A DNA stretch of 27,900 bases. Source: Pseudomonadota bacterium (GTDB lineage: Bacteria; Desulfobacterota; Desulfovibrionia; Desulfovibrionales; Desulfovibrionaceae). Under the pieces are notes generated by a model. It searched no databases and was not told the origin of the DNA. It was given only the letters and a program-made list of their open reading frames with translations. The stretch spans positions 1 through 27,900 of the forward strand of contig JAEXRD010000039.1 of assembly GCA_023438245.1 (NCBI GenBank), given 5' to 3'. Each line of letters starts with the position of its first letter. Position 1 is the stretch's first letter. Both the position numbers and the translations under genes were made by a program. Positions 6,885 through 13,958 of this stretch are shown piece after piece.

Positions 6885-8076
6885 GGACGGGGTGGTCCTC
6901 CTCCCGCTTCGGGGTCTTGATGAACTGCGCGGCGGTGAGCGAGCACAGCGACAGCGCGGCACCGCCCAGGAACACCATGCGCGCGTCCCACAGCCACAGC
7001 GCCCCGCCCACCATGGGAATGATCACCGCGGCGATGTGGTTGATGGTGAAGCCCACGGCCATGGTCGGGGCGATGTCCGCGGGGTCGCCCACCTTCTGAA
7101 AATAGGTGCTCACGCACATGGCGAAGTTTATCACCATTTGGTCCACCACGTACAGGATGCAGATGAGCAGCTTGGAGTCGGAGAAGGCGTAGGCGCAGAA
7201 CACCGCCGTCACCGTGGCGTACTCGATGGTCAAGAGCACGCGCTCGCCGAAGCGGTTGATGGCCTTGCCGATGAGCGGGTTGGCCACCACGTTGATGGTG
7301 TTGTTCAGGATGAACAGGGCCGTGATCTCGGTGACGCCCATGCCGAACTTCTTGACCAGCAGGAAGATGGCGAAGGCCATGAACACCTGCCTGCGCGCCC
7401 CGGCCAGGAAGGTCAGCACGTAGTACAGCCAGTAGCGCCGCCGCAGCACCATCTTCTTGCGCTGCATGGGCACGCCCCGGTGGCTGGGGTCGCGCCCCAG
7501 CGCCCACAGGCCCGCGGCGCACACCACCGCGCCCAGCACGGCGTAGATTCCGGCGTAGTCCATGACCCGGCTGGCCCCCAGCACGGCCAGGCCCACGCAT
7601 ATGTTGCTGATTCCGGTGACGCTGCGGAGCCTGCCGAACACCAGCGGCGCGGTGCCCTTGTCGAAGTACTGCAGCGTCAGCGACATGTTCACGGTTTCGT
7701 AGTAGTGGAAGCCGAAGCTCATGACGAGCGTGGTGGCCACCAGGCCCCAGAAGCTGGGGAACAGGCCGGTCAGGGCCACGCCCACGCCGAGGATGGCCAC
7801 GGCCAGCGCGGCGATGCGGTGCTCCGGCAGCACGAGCAGCACGTACACCACGAGCAGCGAAAGAAAGCCCGGGATCTCGCGCACGCCCTGCACCAGGCCC
7901 ACCTCGAAGCCGCCGAACCCGGCGCGCTCCACGGCGAAGTTGTTGAACAGCGTGACCCAGCCCTGCATGCCCACCTGGGAGGCCACGGTAAGGACGACGA
8001 GGAACAGGAGCATCCTCCTGGCCTGGGCCGGGATGAAGCTCTGGCCCGTGGATTCTGGCTTGGCGGGTCCGGTCAT
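6874..8076 (-). CDS. MFS transporter
   Basis: 400 residues with about 12 hydrophobic helices in two halves, separated by a basic central loop (DPSHRGVPMQRKKMVLRRRYW, about 200-220), as in Major Facilitator Superfamily carriers. NPLIGKAINRFGERV near residue 270 is a degenerate loop motif of the second half. The substrate is not recognisable. The start at 8076 has AGGA 7 bases upstream; a tandem repeat lies in the leader just before it. It overlaps the glycosyltransferase-like gene by 11 bases. Export of, or co-function with, a sugar product is possible but unsupported. Confidence 0.85.
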   Translation of the reverse strand: MTGPAKPESTGQSFIPAQARRMLLFLVVLTVASQVGMQGWVTLFNNFAVERAGFGGFEVGLVQGVREIPGFLSLLVVYVLLVLPEHRIAALAVAILGVGVALTGLFPSFWGLVATTLVMSFGFHYYETVNMSLTLQYFDKGTAPLVFGRLRSVTGISNICVGLAVLGASRVMDYAGIYAVLGAVVCAAGLWALGRDPSHRGVPMQRKKMVLRRRYWLYYVLTFLAGARRQVFMAFAIFLLVKKFGMGVTEITALFILNNTINVVANPLIGKAINRFGERVLLTIEYATVTAVFCAYAFSDSKLLICILYVVDQMVINFAMCVSTYFQKVGDPADIAPTMAVGFTINHIAAVIIPMVGGALWLWDARMVFLGGAALSLCSLTAAQFIKTPKREEDHPVHAK

Positions 8077-8090
8077 GGGGCGTCCTGGTT

Positions 8091-8118
8091 TGTGTGGGCT
8101 TGTGTGGGCTTGTGTGGC
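8091..8118. repeat. 10-bp tandem repeat in the MFS gene leader
   Basis: TGTGTGGGCT occurs twice in full (8091-8110) followed by a partial third copy (TGTGTGGC). It lies 14-42 bases upstream of the MFS start codon, so copy-number change could alter expression. Confidence 0.75.
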
Positions 8119-8253
8119 TGGGGGTCTGGCTGGCCGCGACGATAGGGAATGCGCCCGGCGAGGTCAATGGAGCGCGGCGGATGCGGCATAGGAGAACGTG
8201 ATCCCCGTTGCCACCGGCGCTCATTTTCTAGTAACATTACGTAGCCAGTCCCC

Positions 8254-8280
8254 TTTATGTCGGCGGCAAAAGGCCGATAT
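8254..8280 (+). promoter_or_regulatory. Candidate sigma-28 (FliA) promoter for the chemoreceptor
   Basis: GCCGATAT (8273-8280) matches seven of eight bases of the FliA -10 element GCCGATAA. At the right spacing of 15 bases there is a weak -35 (TTTA, 8254-8257, against TAAA). The start would be near 8288, about 57 bases before the chemoreceptor ATG. Chemoreceptor genes are classic sigma-28 targets. Confidence 0.5.
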
Positions 8281-8344
8281 GGTGAACTCCCGCTCCATCC
8301 CATCCCGGAGGCGGCGGACCTAGCGCAGAACAGGAGAATGTTCC

Positions 8345-10384
8345 ATGAAGCTCAACATCTTCGTGAAAGTCACCGCCATGGTCCTGGCCGCCGTGCTGAT
8401 CACCAGCGTGGCGCTGTTCGCGGTGTCCATCTACTTCGTGCGCGATGGCTTCGACACCGAGGCCAAAGCCAACATCAGCATCTTCCAGGGCGTGGTGGAC
8501 AAGCGCATCCAGTCCCACAAGTCGGAGCTGCTGAACGCCGCAACGGCCATGTCCTTCAATCCGCGCATTTTCGAGGACCTGCAGAAGGGCGAGATCGGCG
8601 CCCTGCGCGCCCTGCTCAAGAAGCAGCTCTCCACCTTCAGCGCGGAGACCATCTTCGTCACCGACGCCAAGGGCGTCATCCTGGCGCGCGGACATTCCGA
8701 CGACGCGGGCGACAGCGCGGCGAGCCGCCTCAGCGTGAGCGAGGCCCTGCAGGGCAAGCCCTCCGTGGGCGTGGAGCGCGGCAAGCTCATCAAGTTCCAG
8801 CTCCTGGCCGCGCATCCGCTGACCCTGGACGGCAAGGTGGTGGGCGTCGTGGCCATCGGCGACAGCCTGGCCACGGACGAGTACGTGGACGAGGTCAAGG
8901 CGCTCACCGGCATGGAGGCCACCATCTTCGAGGGCGACACGCGCATCTCCACCACCATCATGAAGGAGGGCAAGCGCGCGGTCGGCACCAAGATGGACAA
9001 CCCCAAGGTGCTGGAGACGGTGCTGCAGAAGGGCGAGGTCTTCCTGTCGCGCAACGCCATCCTGGGCAAGAACTACGAGACCGCCTACTGGCCCCTGCGC
9101 GACCTGCAGGGCAAGGTGCTGGGCATGTACTTCATCGGCAAGGACCGCAGCATCATCGAGGCCACGCAGGACCGCATCACCCTGGTCATGTTCGTGGCGG
9201 GCACCATCATCTCGCTCATCATGGGCGTGGTGGGCCTGGGCTTCGCGCGCTCGCTGGCCAGGCCGCTGCAGCGCACCGCCGCCTTCGCCGACAAGGTGGC
9301 CGAGGGCGACCTGGGCCAGACCCTGGACGTGAAGCGCGCCGACGAGATCGGCACCCTGGCCGACACCCTGCGGCACATGGTGGAGCGCCTCAAGGCCATG
9401 ATCGCCCAGAGCGAGCAGAAGACCCAGGAGGCCACCGCGCTGGCCGAGGAGGCCAGGAAGGCCACCGCCGTGGCCGAGGAGGCCCAGCGGAAGGCCGCCG
9501 TGGCCAAGCGCGAGGGCCTGCTGGCCGCGGCCGAGAAGCTCACCGGCGTGGTCAGCGTGGTCAGCCGCGCGGCGGAGGACCTCTCCGCCCAGATCGAGCA
9601 GTCCCGCGCCGGGGCCGAGAACCAGTCCGGGCGCGTGGCCAGCACCGCCACGGCCATGGAAGAGATGAACGCCACCGTGCTTGAGGTGGCCCAGAACGCC
9701 GGGCGCGCCGCCCAGACCAGCGAGACCGCCCGCAAGAACGCCGCCCACGGCGCCCAGGTGGTCAGCCAGGTGGTGGCGGGCATCGGCGAGGTGCGCCAGA
9801 AGAGCGAGGAACTCAAGGAAGACATGGCCGGGCTGGGCAAGCAGGCCGACGGCATCGGCTCGGTGCTGGCCGTCATTTCCGACATCGCCGACCAGACCAA
9901 CCTGCTGGCGCTGAACGCGGCCATCGAAGCGGCACGGGCGGGCGACGCCGGGCGCGGCTTCGCGGTGGTGGCCGACGAGGTGCGCAAGCTGGCCGAGAAG
10001 ACCATGACCGCCACCCAGGAGGTGGAGCGGGCCATCCGGGGCATCCAGGACGGCGCGCGCAAGAGCATCGCCGGCGTGGACCGCTCGGTGGAGACCATCG
10101 CCCGGGCCACCACCCTGGCCGAGCAGTCCGGCCAGGCGCTCTCCGAGATCGTGGGCCTGGTGGACTCCTCCAACGACCAGGTGCGCAGCATCGCCACCGC
10201 CGCCGAGGAGCAGTCCGCCACCAGCGAGGAGATCAACAAGAGCGTGGAGGACATCGCCCGCATCTCCGAGGAGACCGCCGGGGTCATGGGCCGCGCGGCC
10301 CAGTCCGTGGAGGAGATGCGCGTGCAGGCCCAGACTCTCTCGCGCCTCATCGAGGAGCTGCGCCAGGAAGGCAACGAGGGGTAG
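8345..10384 (+). CDS. Methyl-accepting chemotaxis protein with Cache sensor
   Basis: 679 residues. First membrane helix at about 8-31, periplasmic Cache domain (about 35-275) of the Cache_3/Cache_2 kind, second helix at 279-301 and HAMP at about 300-352. A strongly heptadic Ala/Glu/Lys-rich coiled coil (about 355-400) leads to the signalling domain. The conserved hairpin tip is IADQTNLLALNAAIEAARAG (from about 514) followed by RGFAVVADEVRKLAEKT. It senses a periplasmic ligand and controls CheA. No C-terminal CheR-docking pentapeptide is present (ends RQEGNEG). AGGAGA lies 7 bases before the ATG. No che genes are nearby, so it works with a remote chemotaxis system. A large hairpin element follows the stop. 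Confidence 0.95.
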   Translation: MKLNIFVKVTAMVLAAVLITSVALFAVSIYFVRDGFDTEAKANISIFQGVVDKRIQSHKSELLNAATAMSFNPRIFEDLQKGEIGALRALLKKQLSTFSAETIFVTDAKGVILARGHSDDAGDSAASRLSVSEALQGKPSVGVERGKLIKFQLLAAHPLTLDGKVVGVVAIGDSLATDEYVDEVKALTGMEATIFEGDTRISTTIMKEGKRAVGTKMDNPKVLETVLQKGEVFLSRNAILGKNYETAYWPLRDLQGKVLGMYFIGKDRSIIEATQDRITLVMFVAGTIISLIMGVVGLGFARSLARPLQRTAAFADKVAEGDLGQTLDVKRADEIGTLADTLRHMVERLKAMIAQSEQKTQEATALAEEARKATAVAEEAQRKAAVAKREGLLAAAEKLTGVVSVVSRAAEDLSAQIEQSRAGAENQSGRVASTATAMEEMNATVLEVAQNAGRAAQTSETARKNAAHGAQVVSQVVAGIGEVRQKSEELKEDMAGLGKQADGIGSVLAVISDIADQTNLLALNAAIEAARAGDAGRGFAVVADEVRKLAEKTMTATQEVERAIRGIQDGARKSIAGVDRSVETIARATTLAEQSGQALSEIVGLVDSSNDQVRSIATAAEEQSATSEEINKSVEDIARISEETAGVMGRAAQSVEEMRVQAQTLSRLIEELRQEGNEG

Positions 10385-10387
10385 GGG

Positions 10388-10536
10388 AGGGCCGTCGCCA
10401 GGAAGCGCCTTTCGCCCTCTGGACATCGTCGCGGGCCGCCTGGGGGCCAGGGCTGTACCGCAAAAGTACTATCCCTGGCCCCCAGGCGGCCCGCTCCTCG
10501 CCAGAGGACGAAATCCGTCTCCCTGGCGTCGGCCCC
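10388..10536. repeat. Large hairpin element, copy 1
   Basis: A 149-base imperfect palindrome. The core is a perfect 22-bp inverted repeat (10431-10452 with 10473-10494). The 20-base top contains a small stem GTAC (10455-10458)/GTAC (10466-10469) closed by the 7-base loop CGCAAAA. The outer arms still match at most positions, allowing for small gaps. It begins just after the chemoreceptor stop. A related copy starts at 27832. The block GCGCCTTTCGCCCTCTGG (10405-10422) matches copy 2 at 16 of 18 bases. No T-tract follows, so this is not a plain terminator. Most of the 306-base gene gap 10385-10690 is this element plus the terminator below; 10537-10632 holds nothing I recognise. Confidence 0.85.
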
Positions 10537-10632
10537 GGCCATGCGGCCATGCAGCCATGCAGCTCGGAAGCCAGGGAGCCACGCGGTCAGGGAGCTGGGG
10601 GGCAGGCCGATATGTGGTCGGCCCGGGCACGC

Positions 10633-10671
10633 AAAAAAGGCCGGAGGGGGACAGTCCCGCTCCGGCCCTTT
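10633..10671. terminator. Intrinsic terminator between convergent genes
   Basis: An 8-bp stem GGCCGGAG/CTCCGGCC (10639-10646 and 10660-10667) encloses an inner GGGAC/GTCCC stem. On the minus strand six T follow (10638-10633), which gives a strong terminator for the OFA-type transporter; on the plus strand CTTTTCC follows, so it can also act for the chemoreceptor side. Confidence 0.85.
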
Positions 10672-10690
10672 TCCGTGGCAGGGAGTAAGG

Positions 10691-12025
10691 CTAGTGCTGT
10701 GCTGCGGGCCTGCGCGTGAGCAGGGACAGCCCGGCGGCGGTGAGCACCAGCAGGGCGGCCAAGCGGCAGGCCAGGCCGTAGCCGCCGGTTGCGTCGGCGA
10801 TGGCCCCGGCCAGCAGCGGCCCGAACACCCCGCCCAGGCCCCAGGCCGTGAACAACAGGCCGTAGTTCAACCCGAACCCGCGCGCGCCCCAGAAGTCACC
10901 CACCGTGGCCGGAAACAGCGCCAGGCAGGCCCCGTAGCAGAAGCCCACCGCCGCGCTGCCCACGAAAAAGCCGACCATGCCCGTGAGCGTGGGGAACAGG
11001 GCCATGGCCACGGCCTGGCCCAGGCAGACCATGCGCAGGGTCGCCATGCGCCCCAGGCGGTCGGAGAGCAGGCCCGCCATGAGCCTGCCCAGGGCGTTGA
11101 ACACCGCCAGCGAGGCCACGAACAGGAAGCCCGCCTGCACGGCCCCGCCGCTCTGCACGGCGATGATGCGCGCCAGGTGGCCGATGACCATGAGCCCGGC
11201 CAGCGCGGCGAAGGCATACTGGGCGTAGAGCAGCCAGAAGGCCCGGGTGCGGACCATGTCGCGCCAGCCTTGTCCGGCGGGGCCCGAGGGGGCCGGGGAG
11301 GCAGCGCCCGGTCCCGGCTGGGTGGAACTGGCGGAACTGGCGGGGCTGTGCGAGGCGGGCGGATTGACGATGCGCGTGGCCAGCAGCACGGCCACCACCG
11401 TGAAGCCCGCGCCCAGGATGCGGAACGCTCCGGCCACCCCGTGCACCTCCAGCAGCCAGCGCGCCAGGGGCGCGATGTACACCGGGGCCAGGCCGAAGCC
11501 GCTGACCACGATGCCGGTGATGAGCCCCTTCTTCTCCGGCGGGAACCATTTGATGGCCGCCGGGGTGGTGGCGGCGTAGCCCAGGCCGAAACCGGCTCCG
11601 GCCAGCAGGCCGAAACCCGCCAGCACCGGAGTCAAGTTGCCCGGCTCCACAAAGCTGGAGACCAGGAGCCCCAGCCCGGTGAGCACCGCCCCGCACAGGG
11701 CCGCCAGCCTCGGGCCGACCTTGTCCTGCAGACGGCCCGCGGGCACCATGACCAGCGCGAACACGCCGATGGCCAGCATGTAGGGCAGGCTGGCCTCGGT
11801 CTTGGTCAGGCCCAGGCCGCCGGAGGCCACGGGCTCGGTCATCTGCTTGGCGAAAACGCTCCAGGCGTAGAGCACGCCCAGGGCCAGGTTCAGCCCCAGC
11901 CCGCAGAACACCACGCTCCAGCCGCCAGCGCGGCCGGAGCCGGACGCCTGTGCGGGCGCGCCGGCCTCCTTCTCACGAGTCTCGCGTGAGTGCCCACACG
12001 CTCCCTGTCCATGCTCTGCCGCCAC
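10691..12025 (-). CDS. OFA-type MFS transporter (oxalate/formate antiporter family)
   Basis: About 444 residues with 12 predicted membrane helices. The first helix reads LNLALGVLYAWSVF, typical of the OFA family, and YMLAIGVFALVMVPAGRLQDKVGPR carries the family loop 2-3 motif (GRLQDKxGPR). A Pro/Ser/Ala-rich cytoplasmic loop (NPPASHSPASSASS...) separates the two halves. OFA proteins exchange small carboxylates; the substrate here is unknown. I chose the GTG at 12025 because AGGAGG lies 5 bases upstream. The frame is open to an ATG at 12100 and beyond, but that region forms a long inverted repeat and encodes no helix. A strong terminator follows. Confidence 0.85.
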   Translation of the reverse strand: MAAEHGQGACGHSRETREKEAGAPAQASGSGRAGGWSVVFCGLGLNLALGVLYAWSVFAKQMTEPVASGGLGLTKTEASLPYMLAIGVFALVMVPAGRLQDKVGPRLAALCGAVLTGLGLLVSSFVEPGNLTPVLAGFGLLAGAGFGLGYAATTPAAIKWFPPEKKGLITGIVVSGFGLAPVYIAPLARWLLEVHGVAGAFRILGAGFTVVAVLLATRIVNPPASHSPASSASSTQPGPGAASPAPSGPAGQGWRDMVRTRAFWLLYAQYAFAALAGLMVIGHLARIIAVQSGGAVQAGFLFVASLAVFNALGRLMAGLLSDRLGRMATLRMVCLGQAVAMALFPTLTGMVGFFVGSAAVGFCYGACLALFPATVGDFWGARGFGLNYGLLFTAWGLGGVFGPLLAGAIADATGGYGLACRLAALLVLTAAGLSLLTRRPAAQH

Positions 12026-12048
12026 GGCATCCTCCTGGGAAAACAGCG

Positions 12049-12117
12049 CCCGCCGCCGACCAATCAGGCCCCCTTGCCCTTGGTGTGTCCCCGTAAGCAT
12101 CCTGGGTCGGCGGCGGG
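12049..12117 (-). promoter_or_regulatory. Long leader inverted repeat before the OFA-type transporter
   Basis: Perfect 13-bp arms (12049-12061 and 12105-12117) enclose 43 bases. In the minus-strand transcript the stem ends 23 bases before the GTG start and is followed by CGCTGTTTTCCC and then the ribosome binding site. It could control translation or act as an attenuator. It matches no riboswitch class that I recognise. Confidence 0.5.
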
Positions 12118-12196
12118 CTGGTGGACTTGTACAGGATTCCAGACCCTTGGGCCGGGCCAATCGGTGAATGGCGCGTCGCTCTCGGCCAACGGCGAT

Positions 12197-12859
12197 TTAA
12201 ACAAATTCCGCGAGCCTGCCCAGCGGCCCGCCGGCCAGGTCCCACAGCAGCCCTCCGGCCAGGCCCCACATCACCAGGCACACCAGGCCGTCCAGCACCC
12301 GCCAGGATCCGGGCCTGCGCAGCACCGGGGCCAGCGCCCGCCCGCCCAGGCTCAGGGCGTAGAACCAGCACAGCGAGGCCAGCCCCGCGCCCAGCCCGAA
12401 GCTCGCGCGCCCGGAGGCGTCGAGCCTGCTGGCCAGCCCGCCGATGAGCACCACGGTGTCCAGCAGGGCGTGGGGGTTGAGCAGGCTGACCCCCAAGGCC
12501 GTGAGCAGGATGGCCCGCGTTGAGGGCCGGGGGCTGTCCTCGTCCAGCCCCAGCGACTCGCCCTTGAGCGAGCTCCTGAGCGCGCGCAGCCCGTAAGCCA
12601 GCAGAAAGGCCGCCCCGCACAGCGTCAGCAGCGTCACGATCCAGGGCGAGCCCGAGGCCAGCGACCCCACGCCGCCCACGCCCAGGGCGATGAGCAGCGC
12701 ATCGCACAGCGCGCACACCCCGGCCACCAGCCAGGGCCTGTGGCCCCGCGCGCCCTGGGTCAGCACGAACACGTTCTGCGCCCCGATGGCCACGATGAGC
12801 CCCGCGCCCAGCGCAAACCCCTGGCCCATGAGCCCCGCGCTCAAAGAGAATCCGTCCAT
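12197..12859 (-). CDS. LysE/ArgO family amino acid exporter
   Basis: 220 residues, about six membrane helices. GAQNVFVLTQGARG (about 26-39) and NPHALLDTVVLIGG (about 126-139) match the LysE/ArgO signatures GPQNAFVLRQG and NPHxxLDT. The family exports basic amino acids such as lysine and arginine across the inner membrane. The start at 12859 has AGGAGG 4 bases upstream; the frame is open further but that part is antisense to the regulator. The gene is divergent from an ArgP/LysG-type regulator, the normal arrangement for this exporter. The identity of the amino acid is inferred from the family. Confidence 0.92.
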   Translation of the reverse strand: MDGFSLSAGLMGQGFALGAGLIVAIGAQNVFVLTQGARGHRPWLVAGVCALCDALLIALGVGGVGSLASGSPWIVTLLTLCGAAFLLAYGLRALRSSLKGESLGLDEDSPRPSTRAILLTALGVSLLNPHALLDTVVLIGGLASRLDASGRASFGLGAGLASLCWFYALSLGGRALAPVLRRPGSWRVLDGLVCLVMWGLAGGLLWDLAGGPLGRLAEFV

Positions 12860-12955
12860 GCCGCCTCCTGGTTCGATGGCGCAGGAATACGGCCCGGCGC
12901 GCCAAAAGTACAATTCATTCTTTTCAATACCCATAAGTGATGCTAATACTCCGCC

Positions 12956-13888
12956 ATGTTCGACCCCAAATGCCTGTCCGCGCTCATGGCCGTGGCCGAG
13001 GAAGGCGGCTTTGAGCGCGCCGCCCGGCGCCTGAACCTCACCCAGTCCGCCGTGTCCCAGCGCATCCGCCAGCTGGAGGAGCAGGCGGGCCAGCCCGTGC
13101 TGGCGCGCACCCAGCCGCCCCGGCCCACGCCCGTGGGCCAGGCCCTGCTGCGCCACGCCCGGCGGCTGGCGCTGCTGGAGGAGGAACTGAACCAGGAGCT
13201 GGCCCGGGAGCTTGGGGACGGCGCGGACCAGGGCCAGGACGGGGACCAGCGGCCCTGGCGCACCCTGGCCCTGGCGGTGAACGCCGACACCCTGGCCACC
13301 TGGCTGCCCGGCGCGGTGCTGCCGCTACTGGCCGAGGGCGGCCTGGCCCGGCGGCTGGCCCTGGACCTGCGCGTGGACGACCAGGAGCGCACCCACGACA
13401 TGCTGCGCCGGGGCGAGGTGGCGGGCTGCGTGAGCACGCGGCCCAACCCCATGCAGGGCTGCCGGGTGCAGCCGCTGGGGGTGATGCGCTACCACTGCTG
13501 CGCGTCCCCGGACTTCGCGGCGCGCTTTTTCCCGGACGGGCTTTCGCATGCGGGCGCGGCCCTGGCCCCGGCGGTGGTGTTCAACCGCGACGACGCGGTG
13601 CACGACACCTTCCTGGCGTCCCGGCTGGGCGTCAGCCCCGAGGGCGCGCCGCGCCACCACGTGCCGGACTCCTGGCGCTTCGTGGACTTCGTGCTGGCCG
13701 GGGCGGGCTACGGGCTGGTCCCGCGCCTCCAGGCCGGGGAGCATTTGCGCGCCGGGCGGCTCGTCGATCTGGCCCCGGAGGCCCCGCTGCCGGTGCCGCT
13801 GTTCTGGCACTGCTGGAACGTGCCCTCGCGCCTGCTGGACGACCTGGGCGCGGCGCTGGGGCGCGCGGCGCAGCGCGAGCTGGCGTAA
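12956..13888 (+). CDS. LysR-type regulator, ArgP/LysG subgroup
   Basis: 310 residues. The N-terminal HTH (FERAARRLNLTQSAVSQRIRQLEEQAGQPVLART, about 19-51) with the PPRPTPVGQALL linker is the ArgP/LysG pattern. A longer-than-usual Glu/Gln/Asp-rich insert (about 82-98) precedes the effector-binding domain. It is expected to activate the divergent exporter in response to basic amino acids. No ribosome binding site precedes the ATG at 12956, while a possible extended -10 element (TGCTAATAC) ends 6 bases upstream, so the transcript may be leaderless. The ATG is supported by the family start. The stop codon lies inside the T-tract of the convergent gene's terminator. Confidence 0.92.
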   Translation: MFDPKCLSALMAVAEEGGFERAARRLNLTQSAVSQRIRQLEEQAGQPVLARTQPPRPTPVGQALLRHARRLALLEEELNQELARELGDGADQGQDGDQRPWRTLALAVNADTLATWLPGAVLPLLAEGGLARRLALDLRVDDQERTHDMLRRGEVAGCVSTRPNPMQGCRVQPLGVMRYHCCASPDFAARFFPDGLSHAGAALAPAVVFNRDDAVHDTFLASRLGVSPEGAPRHHVPDSWRFVDFVLAGAGYGLVPRLQAGEHLRAGRLVDLAPEAPLPVPLFWHCWNVPSRLLDDLGAALGRAAQRELA

Positions 13889-13921
13889 AAAAGCCCCGGC
13901 CGGAGAGCATCCAGCCGGGGC
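13887..13921 (-). terminator. Intrinsic terminator of the D,D-carboxypeptidase gene
   Basis: GCCCCGGC/GCCGGGGC (13893-13900 and 13914-13921) form a perfect 8-bp stem with a 13-base loop. On the minus strand six T follow directly. The T-tract overlaps the stop codon of the convergent LysR-type gene. Confidence 0.85.
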
Positions 13922-13958
13922 GGAAATTCGCGCCTCCCGATCAGAGGAGGCAGGGGGG

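Noticed and set aside
8255..10426. 723-codon minus-strand open frame
   Set aside because: Antisense to the chemoreceptor. Its heptad-like composition is only the mirror of the coiled-coil coding pattern.
10541..11989. 482-codon plus-strand open frame
   Set aside because: Opposite the OFA-type transporter; Gln/Gly/His/Ala-rich shadow without domains, and it crosses a strong terminator.
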